Source: Acorus gramineus (lineage: Eukaryota > Streptophyta > Magnoliopsida > Acorales > Acoraceae). Taken from it: 64,000 nt of DNA. Positions 1-10,774 of the stretch are shown here, piece after piece. Made by a program: the position numbers and the translations under genes. The DNA lies in the NCBI GenBank assembly GCA_030737835.1, contig CM060849.1, positions 11,047,768 to 11,111,767 of the forward strand, written 5' to 3'. The notes under the pieces are model-generated. The model had not been told where the DNA came from and ran no database searches. It worked only from the letters and a program-made list of their open reading frames with translations. Position 1 is the stretch's first letter. The number at the start of each line of letters is the position of its first letter.

Positions 1-1738
1 AAATATCAATATCGTAATATGTCTACACAGACATGTAATATATCAAGAAAATAAATATACAACTAGGCCACCAAGATATGAAATAATATATATACACACG
101 CACACAATCCTATCCAACATGATGCATGCAACACCACGAACACGCATGTCCGTCTTCGCAGCACCTAGCTCGAGGGGCCTTTCACAGGCATGGCCACGTA
201 GACATAGCCACAAAGACTTGGGTCCTACGTTCTCGGACCTGGCCACGTACACGTACGCCCACCTAGACGTTGGCCACCAAGATTGAGCCACCTAGACGGA
301 ATGAATGCATTGATAACCTATCATATCTTTAAAAAAATTACAAAAGAATAGACCATGCAAAAATCTCAACATACCAATCAATTAATGATAAATATCTCAA
401 AAAAAGGCAGGCTCACATTTTTTATTTCAAAATTAGCAGTTATAGTCCACAAAATAGATGTTCCTAGCATGAATACATAATATATTCTTTTGAAACTACA
501 TATGAGACTCAAGTCCACTCACCTCTGATTCAACAACAATATGCGTGACACAATACCGGCTAATCCGTATACGAAACGCATGAAATAGAATAATAATTCT
601 AATAAATAAAAATAAATTGAAAAGCCATATTAAATAAACCACCCATTTATTCTAACCCATTTATTCCAATAACCCACACTGGAGAATGGACCTCTGAAAC
701 AACCCACTGGTTTATGGGCCAATCTGGTTAGGCATAAAACCATTGCCCAACATAATCAGAAATTCCAGAACACCCAAAGCCCAAGACCCATTGGCCCACG
801 GCCAGTCGGGTTAGGCCCAGGCCCACTGTCCAGAAATTCTGGACCAACCCAAACCCATATTTTTCCTTTCTTTCTCCTTCATCTTCTTCATCTTCCTCCT
901 TCATCTACCTCTTCTATCTAACCATGGAAACTTCAAACCCATCACCACAACCATCACCCTTCCTCCTCCAACCCACCGCCGGCCGCCGCCGGAGGTCCGC
1001 CGGCCGAGACCCACCGGCGACTCAACCTCTCTCTCTCTCTCTCTCTCTCTTTTAAACTTCTTTTCCTCTTCTCCTCCTCCTTCCAATACCCACATCTCTC
1101 TCTTCTCGCTCTTTCTCTCACACCCAAATACAAAAGATAATCAATCAAAAACATTCTTCCATAACACAATCACCCAAAACAAATATTAATTAATCATCTA
1201 ACCATTCATAATAAATCTCTATTACAAACATCCAAATCTAAGATTTAAAACCCAAATCACATAACCACCATGAAAAGGAAAAACTAAGAAGATCATGATC
1301 AAGAACCAAAAGAATAAAAGATTCAAGAGAGAAGGATGAAGAAACATACCTAGATTGACAATGACAATGCCTCAAGGTCTAAATCGAATTAGGGTTAATG
1401 GGGAGATGATAGGGATATTTAAAGGGGTTAATTTGCAATCAAAATCCCTAAAAATCTGGCTGTTACAATTTCGGATTGAGCAAATCGGAGGGACAGATTC
1501 AAATAGGTCCAGACAGAACTAAGATTTGCAAACAGGTCCTCCCTTGGCTAACCCAAAATCTAATAATTACAACTGGGTCCCTAGATCCAATTAACATACT
1601 AACAACCTCTATTAAAGCCCATCAAAAATAAAATACCAACCTTTTGACCTAAGCAACTGCATAAAATAATAGATTATTATTTCTCTCTATATATAAATAT
1701 ATATAATATATAATTATATAAAATATGCAGTTTTTACA
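1..1738 (-). repeat. 3' LTR of the gag-only element (partial)
   Basis: This matches 3447-5197 closely over its whole length and ends in TTACA at 1738. About 475 bp of its far end lie outside the window. It contains a CT-rich microsatellite near 1021-1050 and several short open frames that are shadows of low-complexity sequence, not genes. Confidence 0.9.
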
Positions 1739-1820
1739 TTCTCTCTCCCCCCCCCCATATAGGAATTTAGTTCTCTAAATTCAAAACATACCTTGAAAAA
1801 CCTCACGAGTATTGTGCAGG

Positions 1821-2850
1821 TCACTGACGGAAAAGGGCATTTATTTTTCCACGTGGCTGGTTCGAATCCGTTGTGTCTTGACCACCCTTTGTAGATTGAA
1901 TGTTTTGTTCGACTTGAGCTCCACCGCGCTCCTTCCTTGGTTCGGTGCATTCTGCTTGACGATGTCCAAGCTTGCCGCAATTGTAGCATGCACGACTATC
2001 GAATCGCCTTTGAGGACACTCGATCGACTTGTGTCCATACTCCCTACAGTTGTAACACATGATCTTTCCATTGCTCCCACGACCGTGTCCAGCATCACGT
2101 TCAGATGATTCCCTTCTTTGACGCTTGTTCGACCCGTGGTTCTCTTCCGATGATCGCTCATCCTTCCTTTTGTTTCGTGCTTGACGTTCCTTGATCCATT
2201 CATCACAATCTTGCTCTGTGACTAATGCACAATTCTTCAGTTCTTCATAGACACGGATTTGAAGGTTCTGTATTCTATGTCTAATGTCTCTCCTTAGCCC
2301 TTCTTGGAAGCGTCGACACTTCTCACTCTCGATTTGATTGTACTGAGGTGCAAAAATCGACAGCTCCAAGAACTTCTCCTCGTATTGGGCCACCGTCATG
2401 TCTAGTGTCCGGTGAAGCTCTAAGAATGCTTGAACCATGCGATCACGCTCCGCAGGAGGGAAATACTTCTTGTAGAACATCTCCATGAATTCCTCCCAAG
2501 TGAGCAGCTCAATCCCACGGTTTAGGGACTGTTGATGAACGTTCCACCATTGGATAGCAGTTCCTCGTAATTGATGAGCCACCAAGAGGATACATCAGCT
2601 ATCAGTCACCTGCATCGACTTGAAGATTTTCTCTAGCTCGGTGATCCAATGCTTTGGGGCCAACGGATTGGTGCCAACACCTTGAAACACTGGCGGATCC
2701 ATCTTCTTGAACCGCATCACCAATTGCTCCGGCTGGTTTTGATTCTCTCCCAAACCACACAACGCCATGTCGTTCTAATGTCGAATTGACCGTGCCACCA
2801 AATCGGTCAGGGTTTGGTGATCCTGACGTAAGGTGTTTATTTCCCCACAT
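1821..2850 (-). pseudogene. Retrotransposon gag with two CCHC zinc knuckles (fossil)
   Basis: This minus-strand coding sequence has a typical Gypsy gag domain, including the segment QWWNVHQQSL and the stretch around WEEFMEMFYKKYFP. A basic linker follows, then two zinc knuckles of the form C-x2-C-x4-H-x4-C: CYNCREYGHKSIEC and CYNCGKLGHRQAEC. Gag proteins form the particle shell and bind the element RNA through these knuckles. The gene starts about 100 bp after the primer site and stops shortly before the 3' LTR, so no pol genes can fit. The frame is open over most of its length with about one break, so I treat it as a fossil. Confidence 0.85.
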
Positions 2851-2955
2851 CTTCTGTTTCTCCTATTATGAAGCAACGCACAGTTAGAACGTGTCCTATA
2901 TGCATGCAAGCTTATGTCTTCTATTCCTATTCCCTAGCCCTAACAAGAAAACATA

Positions 2956-2968
2956 GGCTTTGATACCA
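2956..2968 (-). promoter_or_regulatory. Primer binding site (initiator-Met tRNA)
   Basis: On the minus strand the sequence is TGGTATCAAAGCC, three bases inside the right LTR. It differs by one base from the usual plant iMet primer site TGGTATCAGAGC. It fixes the orientation of the element and identifies the right LTR as the 5' LTR. Confidence 0.8.
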
Positions 2969-2971
2969 CTC

Positions 2972-5197
2972 TGTAACGCCCCCGCATCCGCCACCCATAT
3001 TAGGCGGGGAAGACGGTGCGCTACGTGTCATAGACCTCAAATCTCAGAGTAATCTAAGGAAATTAACCGTTATTCATCCAAGCATAATTAAAAAATAATT
3101 TAAACTACACTGATAATTTATTACTTAAGACATCACCAGGATCTATCAATAATTCATCCCAAGTTTGGATGATTACACACATAGTAATTATTAAACATAA
3201 AAATCTCTACGGTTTTGCTGATAAAGCTAAGGAAAGTCTACTACATGCAAAAGAAAGGCTTTATTCACCATAATGAAAGCAAAACTAGAGGACCAAGGAT
3301 GACGACCCAAACTTGATCTCGCTAACGCCTTCGAGATCCACAACGCTACTAAATCGATCCTCAAATCTGAAAGGGAAAAAGGAGGGGTGACACAACACGT
3401 TCAGTGAATGGACCATCATCATACCGTTAGTACATTTATACTCAAAATATCAATATCGTAATATGTCTACACAGACTTGTAATATATCAAGAAAATAGGC
3501 CACCAAGACATGCAATAATATATATACACACGCACACGATCCTATCCAACATGATGCATGCAACACCACGAACACGCATGTCCGTCTTCGCAGCACCTAG
3601 CTCACAGGGCCTTTCACAGGCATGGCCACGTAGACATAGCCACAAAGACTTGGGTCCTAGGTTCTCGGACCTGGCCACGTAGACGTACGCCCACCTAGAC
3701 GTGACCACTAAGATTGAGCCACCTAGACGGAATGAATGCATTGATAACCTGTCATCTTTAAAAAAATTACAAAAGAATAGACCATGCAAAAATCTCAACA
3801 TACCAATCCATTCATGATAAATATCTCAAAAAAAGGCATGCTCACATTTTTTATTTCGAAACTAACAGTTATAGTCCACAAAATAGATGGTCCTAGCATG
3901 AATACATAATATATTCTTTTGAAACTACATATGAAACTCAAGTCCACTCACCTCCGATTCAACGACAATATGCATGACACAATACCGAGCTAATCCGTAT
4001 ACGAAACTCCTGAAATAGAATAATAATTCTAATAAATAAAAATAAATTGAAAAGCCATATTAAATAAACTATCTATTTATTCTAACCCATTTATTCCAAT
4101 AACCCACACTGGACAATGGACCTCTGAAACAACCCACTAGTTTATGGGCCAATCCGGTTAGGCATAGAACCATTGCCCAACAAAACCAGAAATTCCAGAA
4201 CACCCAAAGCCCAAGACCCACTGGCCCACGGGCCAGTCGGGTTGGGCCCAGGCCCACTATCCAGAAATTCTGGACCAACCCAAACCCATATTTTTCCATT
4301 CTTTCTTCTTCATCTTCTTCTTCTTCCTCCTCCTTCATCTACCTCTTCTACCCAACCAAGAAAACTTCAAACCCATCACCACAACCATCACCCTTCCTCC
4401 TCCAAACCCACCGCCGGGCCCACCGTCCGGAGGTCCGCCGGTCGAAGACCCACCGGCGACACAACCCTCTCTCTCTCTCTCTCTCTCTCTCTTTTTGAAA
4501 CTTCTTTTTCCTCTTCTCCTCCTCCTTCCAATACCCACATCTCTCTCCTCTCTCTTTCTCCCACACCCAAATACAAAAGATAATCAATCAAAAACATTCT
4601 TCCATAACACAATCACCCAAAACAAATATTAATTAATCATCTACCCAATCATAATAAATCTCTATTACAAGCATTCAAATCTAAGATCTAAAACCCAAAT
4701 CACATAATCACCATGAAAAAGGAAAAACTAAGAAGATCATGGTCAAGAACTAAAATAATAAAAGATTCAAGAGATGAAACAAACATACCTAGATTGACAA
4801 TGACAATGGCCTCAAGGTCTAAATCCGAATTAAGGTTAATGGGGGAGATGATAGGGATATTTAAAGGGGTTAATTTGCAATCAAAATCCCTCAAAAATCT
4901 GGGTTGTTACAATTTCGGATTGAGCAAATCGGAGGGACAATTTCATATAGGTCTAGACAGAACTAAAATTTGCAAACAGGTCCTTCCCTGGCTAACCCAA
5001 AATCTAATAATTACAACTGGGTCCTCAGATCCAATTAACATAGTAACAACCTCTATTAAAGCCCATCGAAAATAAAATATCAACCTTTTGACCTAAGCAA
5101 CTGCATAAAATAATAAATTATTATTTCTCTCTCTATATAAATATATATATAAAATATATATATAATATATAATTATATAAAATATGCAGTTGTTACA
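2972..5197 (-). repeat. 5' LTR of the gag-only element (complete)
   Basis: This full-length LTR of about 2.2 kb is bounded by TGTAACGCC and GTTACA. It aligns with the left LTR from 3447 onward and carries the same CT microsatellite near 4466-4491. Its length is several times that of an ordinary plant LTR. No coding function is assigned; the open frames inside are repeat shadows. Confidence 0.85.
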
Positions 5198-5379
5198 TTC
5201 TTCCCCCCTTATACAAACATTGGTTATTTATGACACCTAGCCTACACGCGCACCCTTCAAAATGCTTCAAACTAAAACCTTCTCTTTTTCCACAGCACCA
5301 CTTATACTCTCTCTCTCTCTCTCTATAGAGAGTGGAAGAAAGTATGAAACAGGAGGAGATCTAGGATAATCAATGCGTG
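5198..5379. other. Stretch between the gag-only element and the Copia element
   Basis: It begins TTCTTCCCCCCTTA directly after the LTR end, which on the minus strand reads as a polypurine tract. It also holds a CT microsatellite near 5309-5324. No gene is seen. Confidence 0.5.
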
Positions 5380-5509
5380 TGTTAGAGAGAATAAAAATAA
5401 TGGGAATATTTGTATTCCACTTAGGGTTTAATTCCTTTATATACAAGTACACAGGAGTTAAACGTGTTATACGCTATACATATAATGACATAATACATAT
5501 AATTTGACA
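5380..5509 (-). repeat. Copia 3' LTR
   Basis: This 130-bp terminal repeat pairs with 7237-7366. On the minus strand it contains a TATA-like TATATAAAGG, as expected for the LTR promoter. Confidence 0.85.
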
Positions 5510-5549
5510 TCCCCCTCAAGCTCACGGTGGATCATACAAAGTGAGTTTG

Positions 5550-6448
5550 CGAACGAGAAACTGAAATCGAGGAACTGGATGTGACTTCGTGAAGAAATCA
5601 GCAAGTTGTTCGGCAGAGAAAATATGCGGAAGAGATAGTGTCTCTGCAAGAAAGTGCTGACGAACGAAATAACAATCGATCTCTATGTGTTTGGTCCTCT
5701 AGTGAAAAATTGGATTGCTGATAATATGAATAGCAGAGCGGTTATCACAATGAAGAGGAGTAGGACCAGTCATAGTAACTCCTAGATCCACCAAGAGACG
5801 TCTAAGATGAGTAATCTCCTTGGTGGTGATGGCCATGACTCGATACTTAGCCTCAGTGCTAGATAGTGAAACAACCTCATGTTTCTTGCTGTACCAAGAA
5901 ATGATGGAATCTCCAAGATATATGCAGAACCCAGTGGTGTAGCATCTAATGGTCGGATCTCCAGCCCAATCGGCATCAGTGTAGGCCCTGAGAACCAGAG
6001 TCGAACAGGATGACAAATAGATCGATATGGTGATAGTACCGCGTAAATATCTGAGAATACGCATAAGAGCACTATAATGCACTGATTGAGGAGCCGAGAC
6101 AAACTGACTAACAATACTAACAGCATGAGCAATGTGAGGTCTAGTGATGCAGAGATATACAAGCTGATAAACGATTTGTCTGTATCGAGTTGGGTCTGGG
6201 AGGAGCTCCCCATTTGTAGGACAAAGCTTCACATGAAGTTCAACAGGAGTAAGGTGATGTCCTCGTCTTTTCGGTCTATGGTGCTTCTTAGTAGGTCTTC
6301 GTCTTTTCGGTCTATGGCGCTTCGTAGCAGGAGCGGCGCCCAAGATGCCCTCATAGATAAACGATGACGTTGACTGACAAGACACCATAGAATAGTGGCG
6401 TATTTGAGGAGGATTAATAGTAGACTTTTTTTTTAGGCTAAAAACCAA
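5550..6448 (-). pseudogene. Copia pol end: RNase H region (fossil)
   Basis: The minus-strand translation carries hallmark Ty1/Copia RNase H motifs: YTDADWAGD, the WYSKKHEVVSLSSTEAKY block and HCDNRSAIHI. The preceding part matches the end of the reverse transcriptase domain (QLVYLCITRPHIAHAVS). The rest of pol and gag are absent. It is non-functional, with several breaks. Confidence 0.8.
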
Positions 6449-6539
6449 ATGATGATGTCGAAGATGAAAAATCGATCGAAACAGCCGTGGAACACTTTAA
6501 TCGGACCTCCGGATAGGGAAGAACGGCTGATTTAGTGTT

Positions 6540-7200
6540 GTTAATATCCCGAGGCGGCGACCGGCATCAACTGAGTGTGGCCAGAGGTGGCTGAGGGCGG
6601 CCTGAGTGCAATCGGAGGAGGCTGAGGTCGGTGAAGGGGCTGCCGGAGGTCAACTGGCGACAGCGGAGGGTGGTGGGTCGCTGTAGTGGGTGGCGGGGCA
6701 CGGTGGCAAAGGGTGGCGGCCATAGCTGGTTCATGCTCCCGGGTGCTACAAAGGCCCGGCTTGGGCTGGCTGGACGAAGCGCCGGACAGGATCCCGAAAG
6801 ATCCGGGAGCGTGTCCAGGAGATCCGAGATTCTGTCCGCGATAGGATCCGGGACAAGATCCCGAGAATCCCAGGATCAAGGAAATCTGCCTGAATCTGCG
6901 TGGATCAGGTGTCGCTCGGACAAGGTGCCACAGGGCAGGGTGCTTGACAGGGGCAGGGCGTCGAGCGGCAGGGCACGCGCGGGCAGGGCGTTCAACAAGG
7001 CAAGGGTGCTTGGCAGGGCGTGGTAGGGGGCGGCAAGAAACCTGGCAGGGCAAATACAGGCGCAGCTGGGCAGGGCTGCGCGACGCGGTAGGGCAAGTTG
7101 CACTGCACGGCTAGAGCAGCGCACAGCGGTAGGGGCACGACGGCGGCAACGACGGCAATGGCGACGGCGGACGACGGCAATGGCGATGAAGGATTCCAAA
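6540..7200. other. GC-rich interior of the Copia element, unexplained
   Basis: This block of about 650 bp is far richer in G+C than its surroundings and full of GGCAGGGCG-like and GGCGG-like short repeats. It sits where the Copia leader and gag should be. Open frames occur on both strands, but they are proline-, arginine- and alanine-rich and typical of GC-rich non-coding DNA. I recognise no gag motif. It may be captured host DNA or an expanded leader. Confidence 0.5.
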
Positions 7201-7236
7201 AAAATTAGGGTTTTTGAGGTGGTGGCTCTGATACAA

Positions 7237-7366
7237 TGGTAGAGAGAATAAAAATAATGAAAATCCTTATATTCCACTTAGGGTTTAATCCCTTTATATA
7301 CAAGTACACAGGAGTTATACCTATAATACGCTACACATATAATGACATAATGCATATAATCTAACA
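7237..7366 (-). repeat. Copia 5' LTR
   Basis: This is the 130-bp partner of 5380-5509. The primer site lies immediately to its left in window coordinates (7217-7233). Confidence 0.85.
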
Positions 7367-7399
7367 GTGTGCAATCCCTTGATTGAACACAATTATTAA

Positions 7400-7886
7400 T
7401 TTGTCTTATGTTTTTATAATGGCTGGTTTAACCAAAAAAAAAAAACAACGGAATTTTTTCCCAAGGATATTTTCCTAGGTAATAAAAAAACACTTGGAAA
7501 TTTTTTTTGCTATTAATTATTATAGGAAGGGAAATTGACTTTTATCAAGAAATATTATTTTATTAAATATGAACTTTTATCAAAAAAATATTTTTCTTGG
7601 TAAATACTAATTTTTATGTAATTTTATAATAGACTTTTACCAAGGAAATATTTTTCTCAGAAAATACTAAGTTTTACAAAGCTCTACCAACGAAATGAGT
7701 GCTTTACCAACAAAAGTTATGGTTTTACCAAACGTTCGTCGGTAATAGGTTTTTACTGAGTAAATATGTTTCGTTGCTGCGACGAACTTAGCAAGGAAAA
7801 TGTTCGTTTGTAAAACCTTTTACCAACAGATTTGTGACTTTTACCAGGGAAATGTGTCCTCGGAAAATAACATATTTCTTGCGGTG
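7400..7886. mobile_element. CACTA transposon end with subterminal repeats
   Basis: Many short direct and inverted copies of TTACCAAGGAAA-like motifs are packed into this stretch. It closes with TTTCTTGCGGTG (7875-7886), the reverse complement of a CACTA-type terminal repeat (CACTACAAGAAA with changes). Dense subterminal repeats next to such a terminus are typical of CACTA (En/Spm) elements. No partner terminus or transposase was found; the left side is cut by the Copia insertion. Confidence 0.55.
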
Positions 7887-8359
7887 AGAGGAGAGATCGT
7901 TATCTTGTCACAGGTCAGATCATTAATATTTCTAATGAAAAGTAATTTTCATTAATATATAATGAAAATTCCGTATTTAGAAGTTCATGGATGCCATGAT
8001 CATATATAATATAACAAAATAGATAAATTTCTTGAAGTTGATAAAGTAAATTAATGCCTAGTGAACATTTTGAATTCATTCTGAGACCTCTTTGTTAGTT
8101 GAGGAAGTTGATCCATCTCCCTTAAAAATCTGAAACCCGTTCCTTTCCCAGGTTCTAAATGAAGATTTCCTCCTGAAATAGATTTGCTCATGTAATATAA
8201 CAGTCTCAGCACTGGATCTAGCAGATATTGGTAGCACTAATATGTGCTATTGAATTTTTTTCCCCTATAGAAGTACTTTTTAAGTTCTAGTCCTTGATGC
8301 TTCATTAACTTTGATTTGTACTCAAATTCAAGCCTTGTACGATTTTGATCCATATAAAT

Positions 8360-9140
8360 TGGCCCTAGTGAACATTAAGTAATTTCTTATGAAATTTAGT
8401 GATGTCACTAATATGGTGGAATAGGATGAACAAGGTTAAAAACATATTTGTTTGTAGGAATGAGTGGATACAGTCATGTTTGAGATAGTAATTTGAAATT
8501 TCAACGACAAGACACAAAAACCTAACTGTGGAAAATTCATAAACACCACCTTTATTAAGTTCAATATTTATGAAACAACAACCGACACACAAACTTTGTT
8601 GACTTGACTGACTCCGGGATTATGGACAAGACCATGGAGAAGACCTTGGATAGTGATTGCTCCCACTATCTCAAAATATCTAAAGAACTGAAATATTTCG
8701 TCTCAGGCTTACTTTGCCCTAACTTAAAATTACTGTTTTAATTAACCATGTCATGTTTCCTAGCGACCCATTCAACCCACATGCTTGTTTTAGTCACGCA
8801 GTTCCCACTACTCTTTCCTCAGTGCTCTTTCAGTGAAAAATATTTTTTATTTGATAAATTTTTTTTTTTTTTTTCCTTGTCGAGCTCCTAGGGAGTGGGA
8901 ACTCTGGTGAGATTCTTTCTGCGGAGGTGACATTGCTCGACTTCAAGTCGTTATTCTCTTGTCATATAAACTGGTTACACTAAAACCGAATCAGAGACTA
9001 TCCGCTATATAGTGTGTTATAGATATATATGACCCTAGTGAGGTGGACCAGTTGAGGATGTAATGCATGTGTGACTCATTGTAGGGATAATGGGTCCATA
9101 GAGGATAAGTGTGAGGTGAATATATGAAAGCCTAGCGGAG
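8360..9140. repeat. Dispersed repeat family, related to 14490-14890 and 51587-56690
   Basis: 8490-8635 resembles 14490-14890 (shared CTTTATTAAGTTC and GACACACAAACTTTGT). 8757-8880 resembles 51584-51716, and 8928-9130 resembles 56512-56680 (shared TGACATTGCTCGACTTCA and ATGTAATGCATGTGTGACTC). No protein or transposon hallmark was seen; the family is unidentified. The split of its right part by the hAT insertion at 51717 helps date that insertion. Confidence 0.6.
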
Positions 9141-10486
9141 ATCACATCCAATGGCCTCTTGAGGCTGACCAACACCACCACAGAAACACAAATTAAAGGA
9201 CATGCTTTCTATCCAACTCATATAAATTTTGACAAATCCGTCCCTTTCTCCTCAACTTTCCCAGGGTCAATCCTTCCCAACATATTTCTCAGTCACAAAA
9301 AATATTGACCGGCGATCTTGGCTTGCTATCTGAAGTATGTGCCATTCTAACAAGTCCGAAAGTCTGAAATACACAGTTCTATTTGTCTAATTCTATCTGT
9401 CTTCCTTTGGTAATAAAATCAGAAGTAGAATAAAACATTGGCAAGGGGCTTTTATCACTGACTAGAAGCTTCTAATTAATAAAATACCTAGTTGAATAAA
9501 GAAAAGAACTAGTTGGATATGAGAGGTTGATTAACTTGGGTGGATGAGATATTATGGCTTTAGTTACCAGGAAGTGGCAGGATTACTAATCAAAGATTGG
9601 AAGGATACAAATTTCTGAACACAAGGTCTCTGGTATTGATATGTGAATGTTACACGGTTTTTGGGTGATGAAGTTGCAGATGATAATGGCAATTCTCATA
9701 CTAACTGTGTTTTAGAGATTTCTAGTATGATTAAATACTACCAAAGATGTAATGCGAAAAATTGTTTATGTGCATAGTTTTGGTCAAAAAAATATAATTT
9801 TCTTCATGATTTATTCTATATTGTGCTGTATTGTTTTAGGTCCATTTCTCCTGTTAAATCCTAGCTGGCAAATATGTTTTATAAATGGCTGGTGTTTCGG
9901 AAGAAAACAACTTTAAAGCATTCCCCGAGCTCTTTCTGGACCCAAAATGTAAACATACGTTAATTTTATTGTCCAATTCTTTTGTTTATTTGGTTTGTTG
10001 ATTTTAGAAAAAAAAAAAACTTTTCTTTTGGCTTTCAAACAGTTATGGGAATCTCGTTGCATAACAAGACAGCACACATGATGCAATGTTGGAAAGAATA
10101 TGGGAGAAGTATTTCATCTTCTAGATTAACTGCAAAATGTTTACCATATGGGAGAAGTATTTTGTCTTCCATATGCAACAAAACAATCAGACACCAGAAA
10201 ATGTTGGAAGGATTCATCTCTTCATTTTGTTGGATAATGTGCATTATAATTGCTCATAATGTGAATATTATCTGACTTTTGGTTAATGTTGTTGCTGATG
10301 TATATTATTTTTTTTAATCCATTAATGGTTATGTATTTTCACTTTGATACAGTGAATATAATTTTATTTAGAATCTACTGATTGGGAGACTCCGACGGAA
10401 CATGTTTGAAGTGGATTTCGATGTATTCACTCGTGGATGTGACTTATATGATCAGGTTCAAAAAACTTATTGAGCGTAATGCATAT
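9141..10486. other. No gene recognised
   Basis: AT-rich sequence without codon-like composition. A 97-codon plus frame at 9982-10275 begins in poly-A/T sequence and has no recognisable domain, so I do not call it a gene. Confidence 0.5.
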
Positions 10487-10774
10487 ATGGGAATGTTTAA
10501 CATATGCCAAGGAAACTCTTCCTGGGTAACAAGATTTTTTCCTTGGCAAATCTAAACTTTTACCTAAGAAAAGTTCGTCGGTAATTCCAATTTTTTACCA
10601 ATCGTTGGGGATTATTTACCACCGAAATTTAGGTTTCTTTGGTAAAAACAATTAACAACGGGGTTTCTACGCCGAAATTACCAAGGAAAAATCGTCGTTA
10701 AAAACATTTACGAACGAAATGTTGACTTTTAGCCGGGAAACATTTCCCTGGTAAAAATGTTATTTCTTGTGGTG
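10487..10774. mobile_element. Second CACTA-type end
   Basis: It has the same subterminal motif family as 7400-7886 (CCAAGGAAA, CCTTGGCAAA, TTACCGACG-like units). It ends TTTCTTGTGGTG at 10763-10774, one base from the reverse complement of the canonical CACTA terminus. It could be the far end of the 7400-7886 element only if one end were inverted, because both termini point the same way; separate insertions are more likely. Confidence 0.55.

Larger units (their letters stand above)
1..5197 (-). mobile_element. Gypsy-type gag-only LTR element (TR-GAG-like), left end outside window
   Basis: Two long direct repeats flank a short interior of about 1.2 kb. The right repeat (2972-5197, about 2.2 kb) starts TGTAACGCC and ends GTTACA. 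The left repeat (1-1738) matches 3447-5197 and runs off the window. Read on the minus strand, the right copy is the 5' LTR, followed at 2956-2968 by a primer site complementary to initiator-Met tRNA (TGGTATCAAAGCC); a purine-rich tract adjoins the 3' LTR at 1739-1758. The interior carries gag sequence and no protease, reverse transcriptase, RNase H or integrase. Gag plus giant LTRs without pol is the described layout of plant TR-GAG elements, which depend on an autonomous partner. LTR similarity by eye is in the mid-90s percent, so it is moderately old. Confidence 0.85.
5380..7366 (-). mobile_element. Copia-type LTR element, internally deleted
   Basis: The two LTRs are 130 bp each (5380-5509 and 7237-7366), start TGTTAG or TGGTAG and end TTTGACA or CTAACA. 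On the minus strand a GAGGGGGA polypurine tract adjoins the left LTR and a TATCAGAGCCACC primer site adjoins the right LTR. The 5 bases outside the ends, GCGTG and GTGTG, are a target duplication with one mismatch. Inside, only the end of pol (RNase H) is recognisable, next to a GC-rich stretch. The element is under 2 kb, so most of the coding region is missing, and the pol remnant has several breaks. LTRs differ at roughly one base in ten by eye, so it is fairly old. Confidence 0.85.

Noticed and set aside
901-1169. Open frames rich in Glu/Arg and Gly on the minus strand, repeated at 4335-4612
   Set aside because: They come from the CT microsatellite and GC-rich patch inside both LTRs and have no domain.
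6541-7277. Overlapping proline- and alanine-rich frames on both strands
   Set aside because: GC-rich DNA lacks stop codons by chance; no motif was recognised and codon use is not gene-like.
9982-10275. 97-codon frame
   Set aside because: Low-complexity start, no domain, surrounded by repeats.
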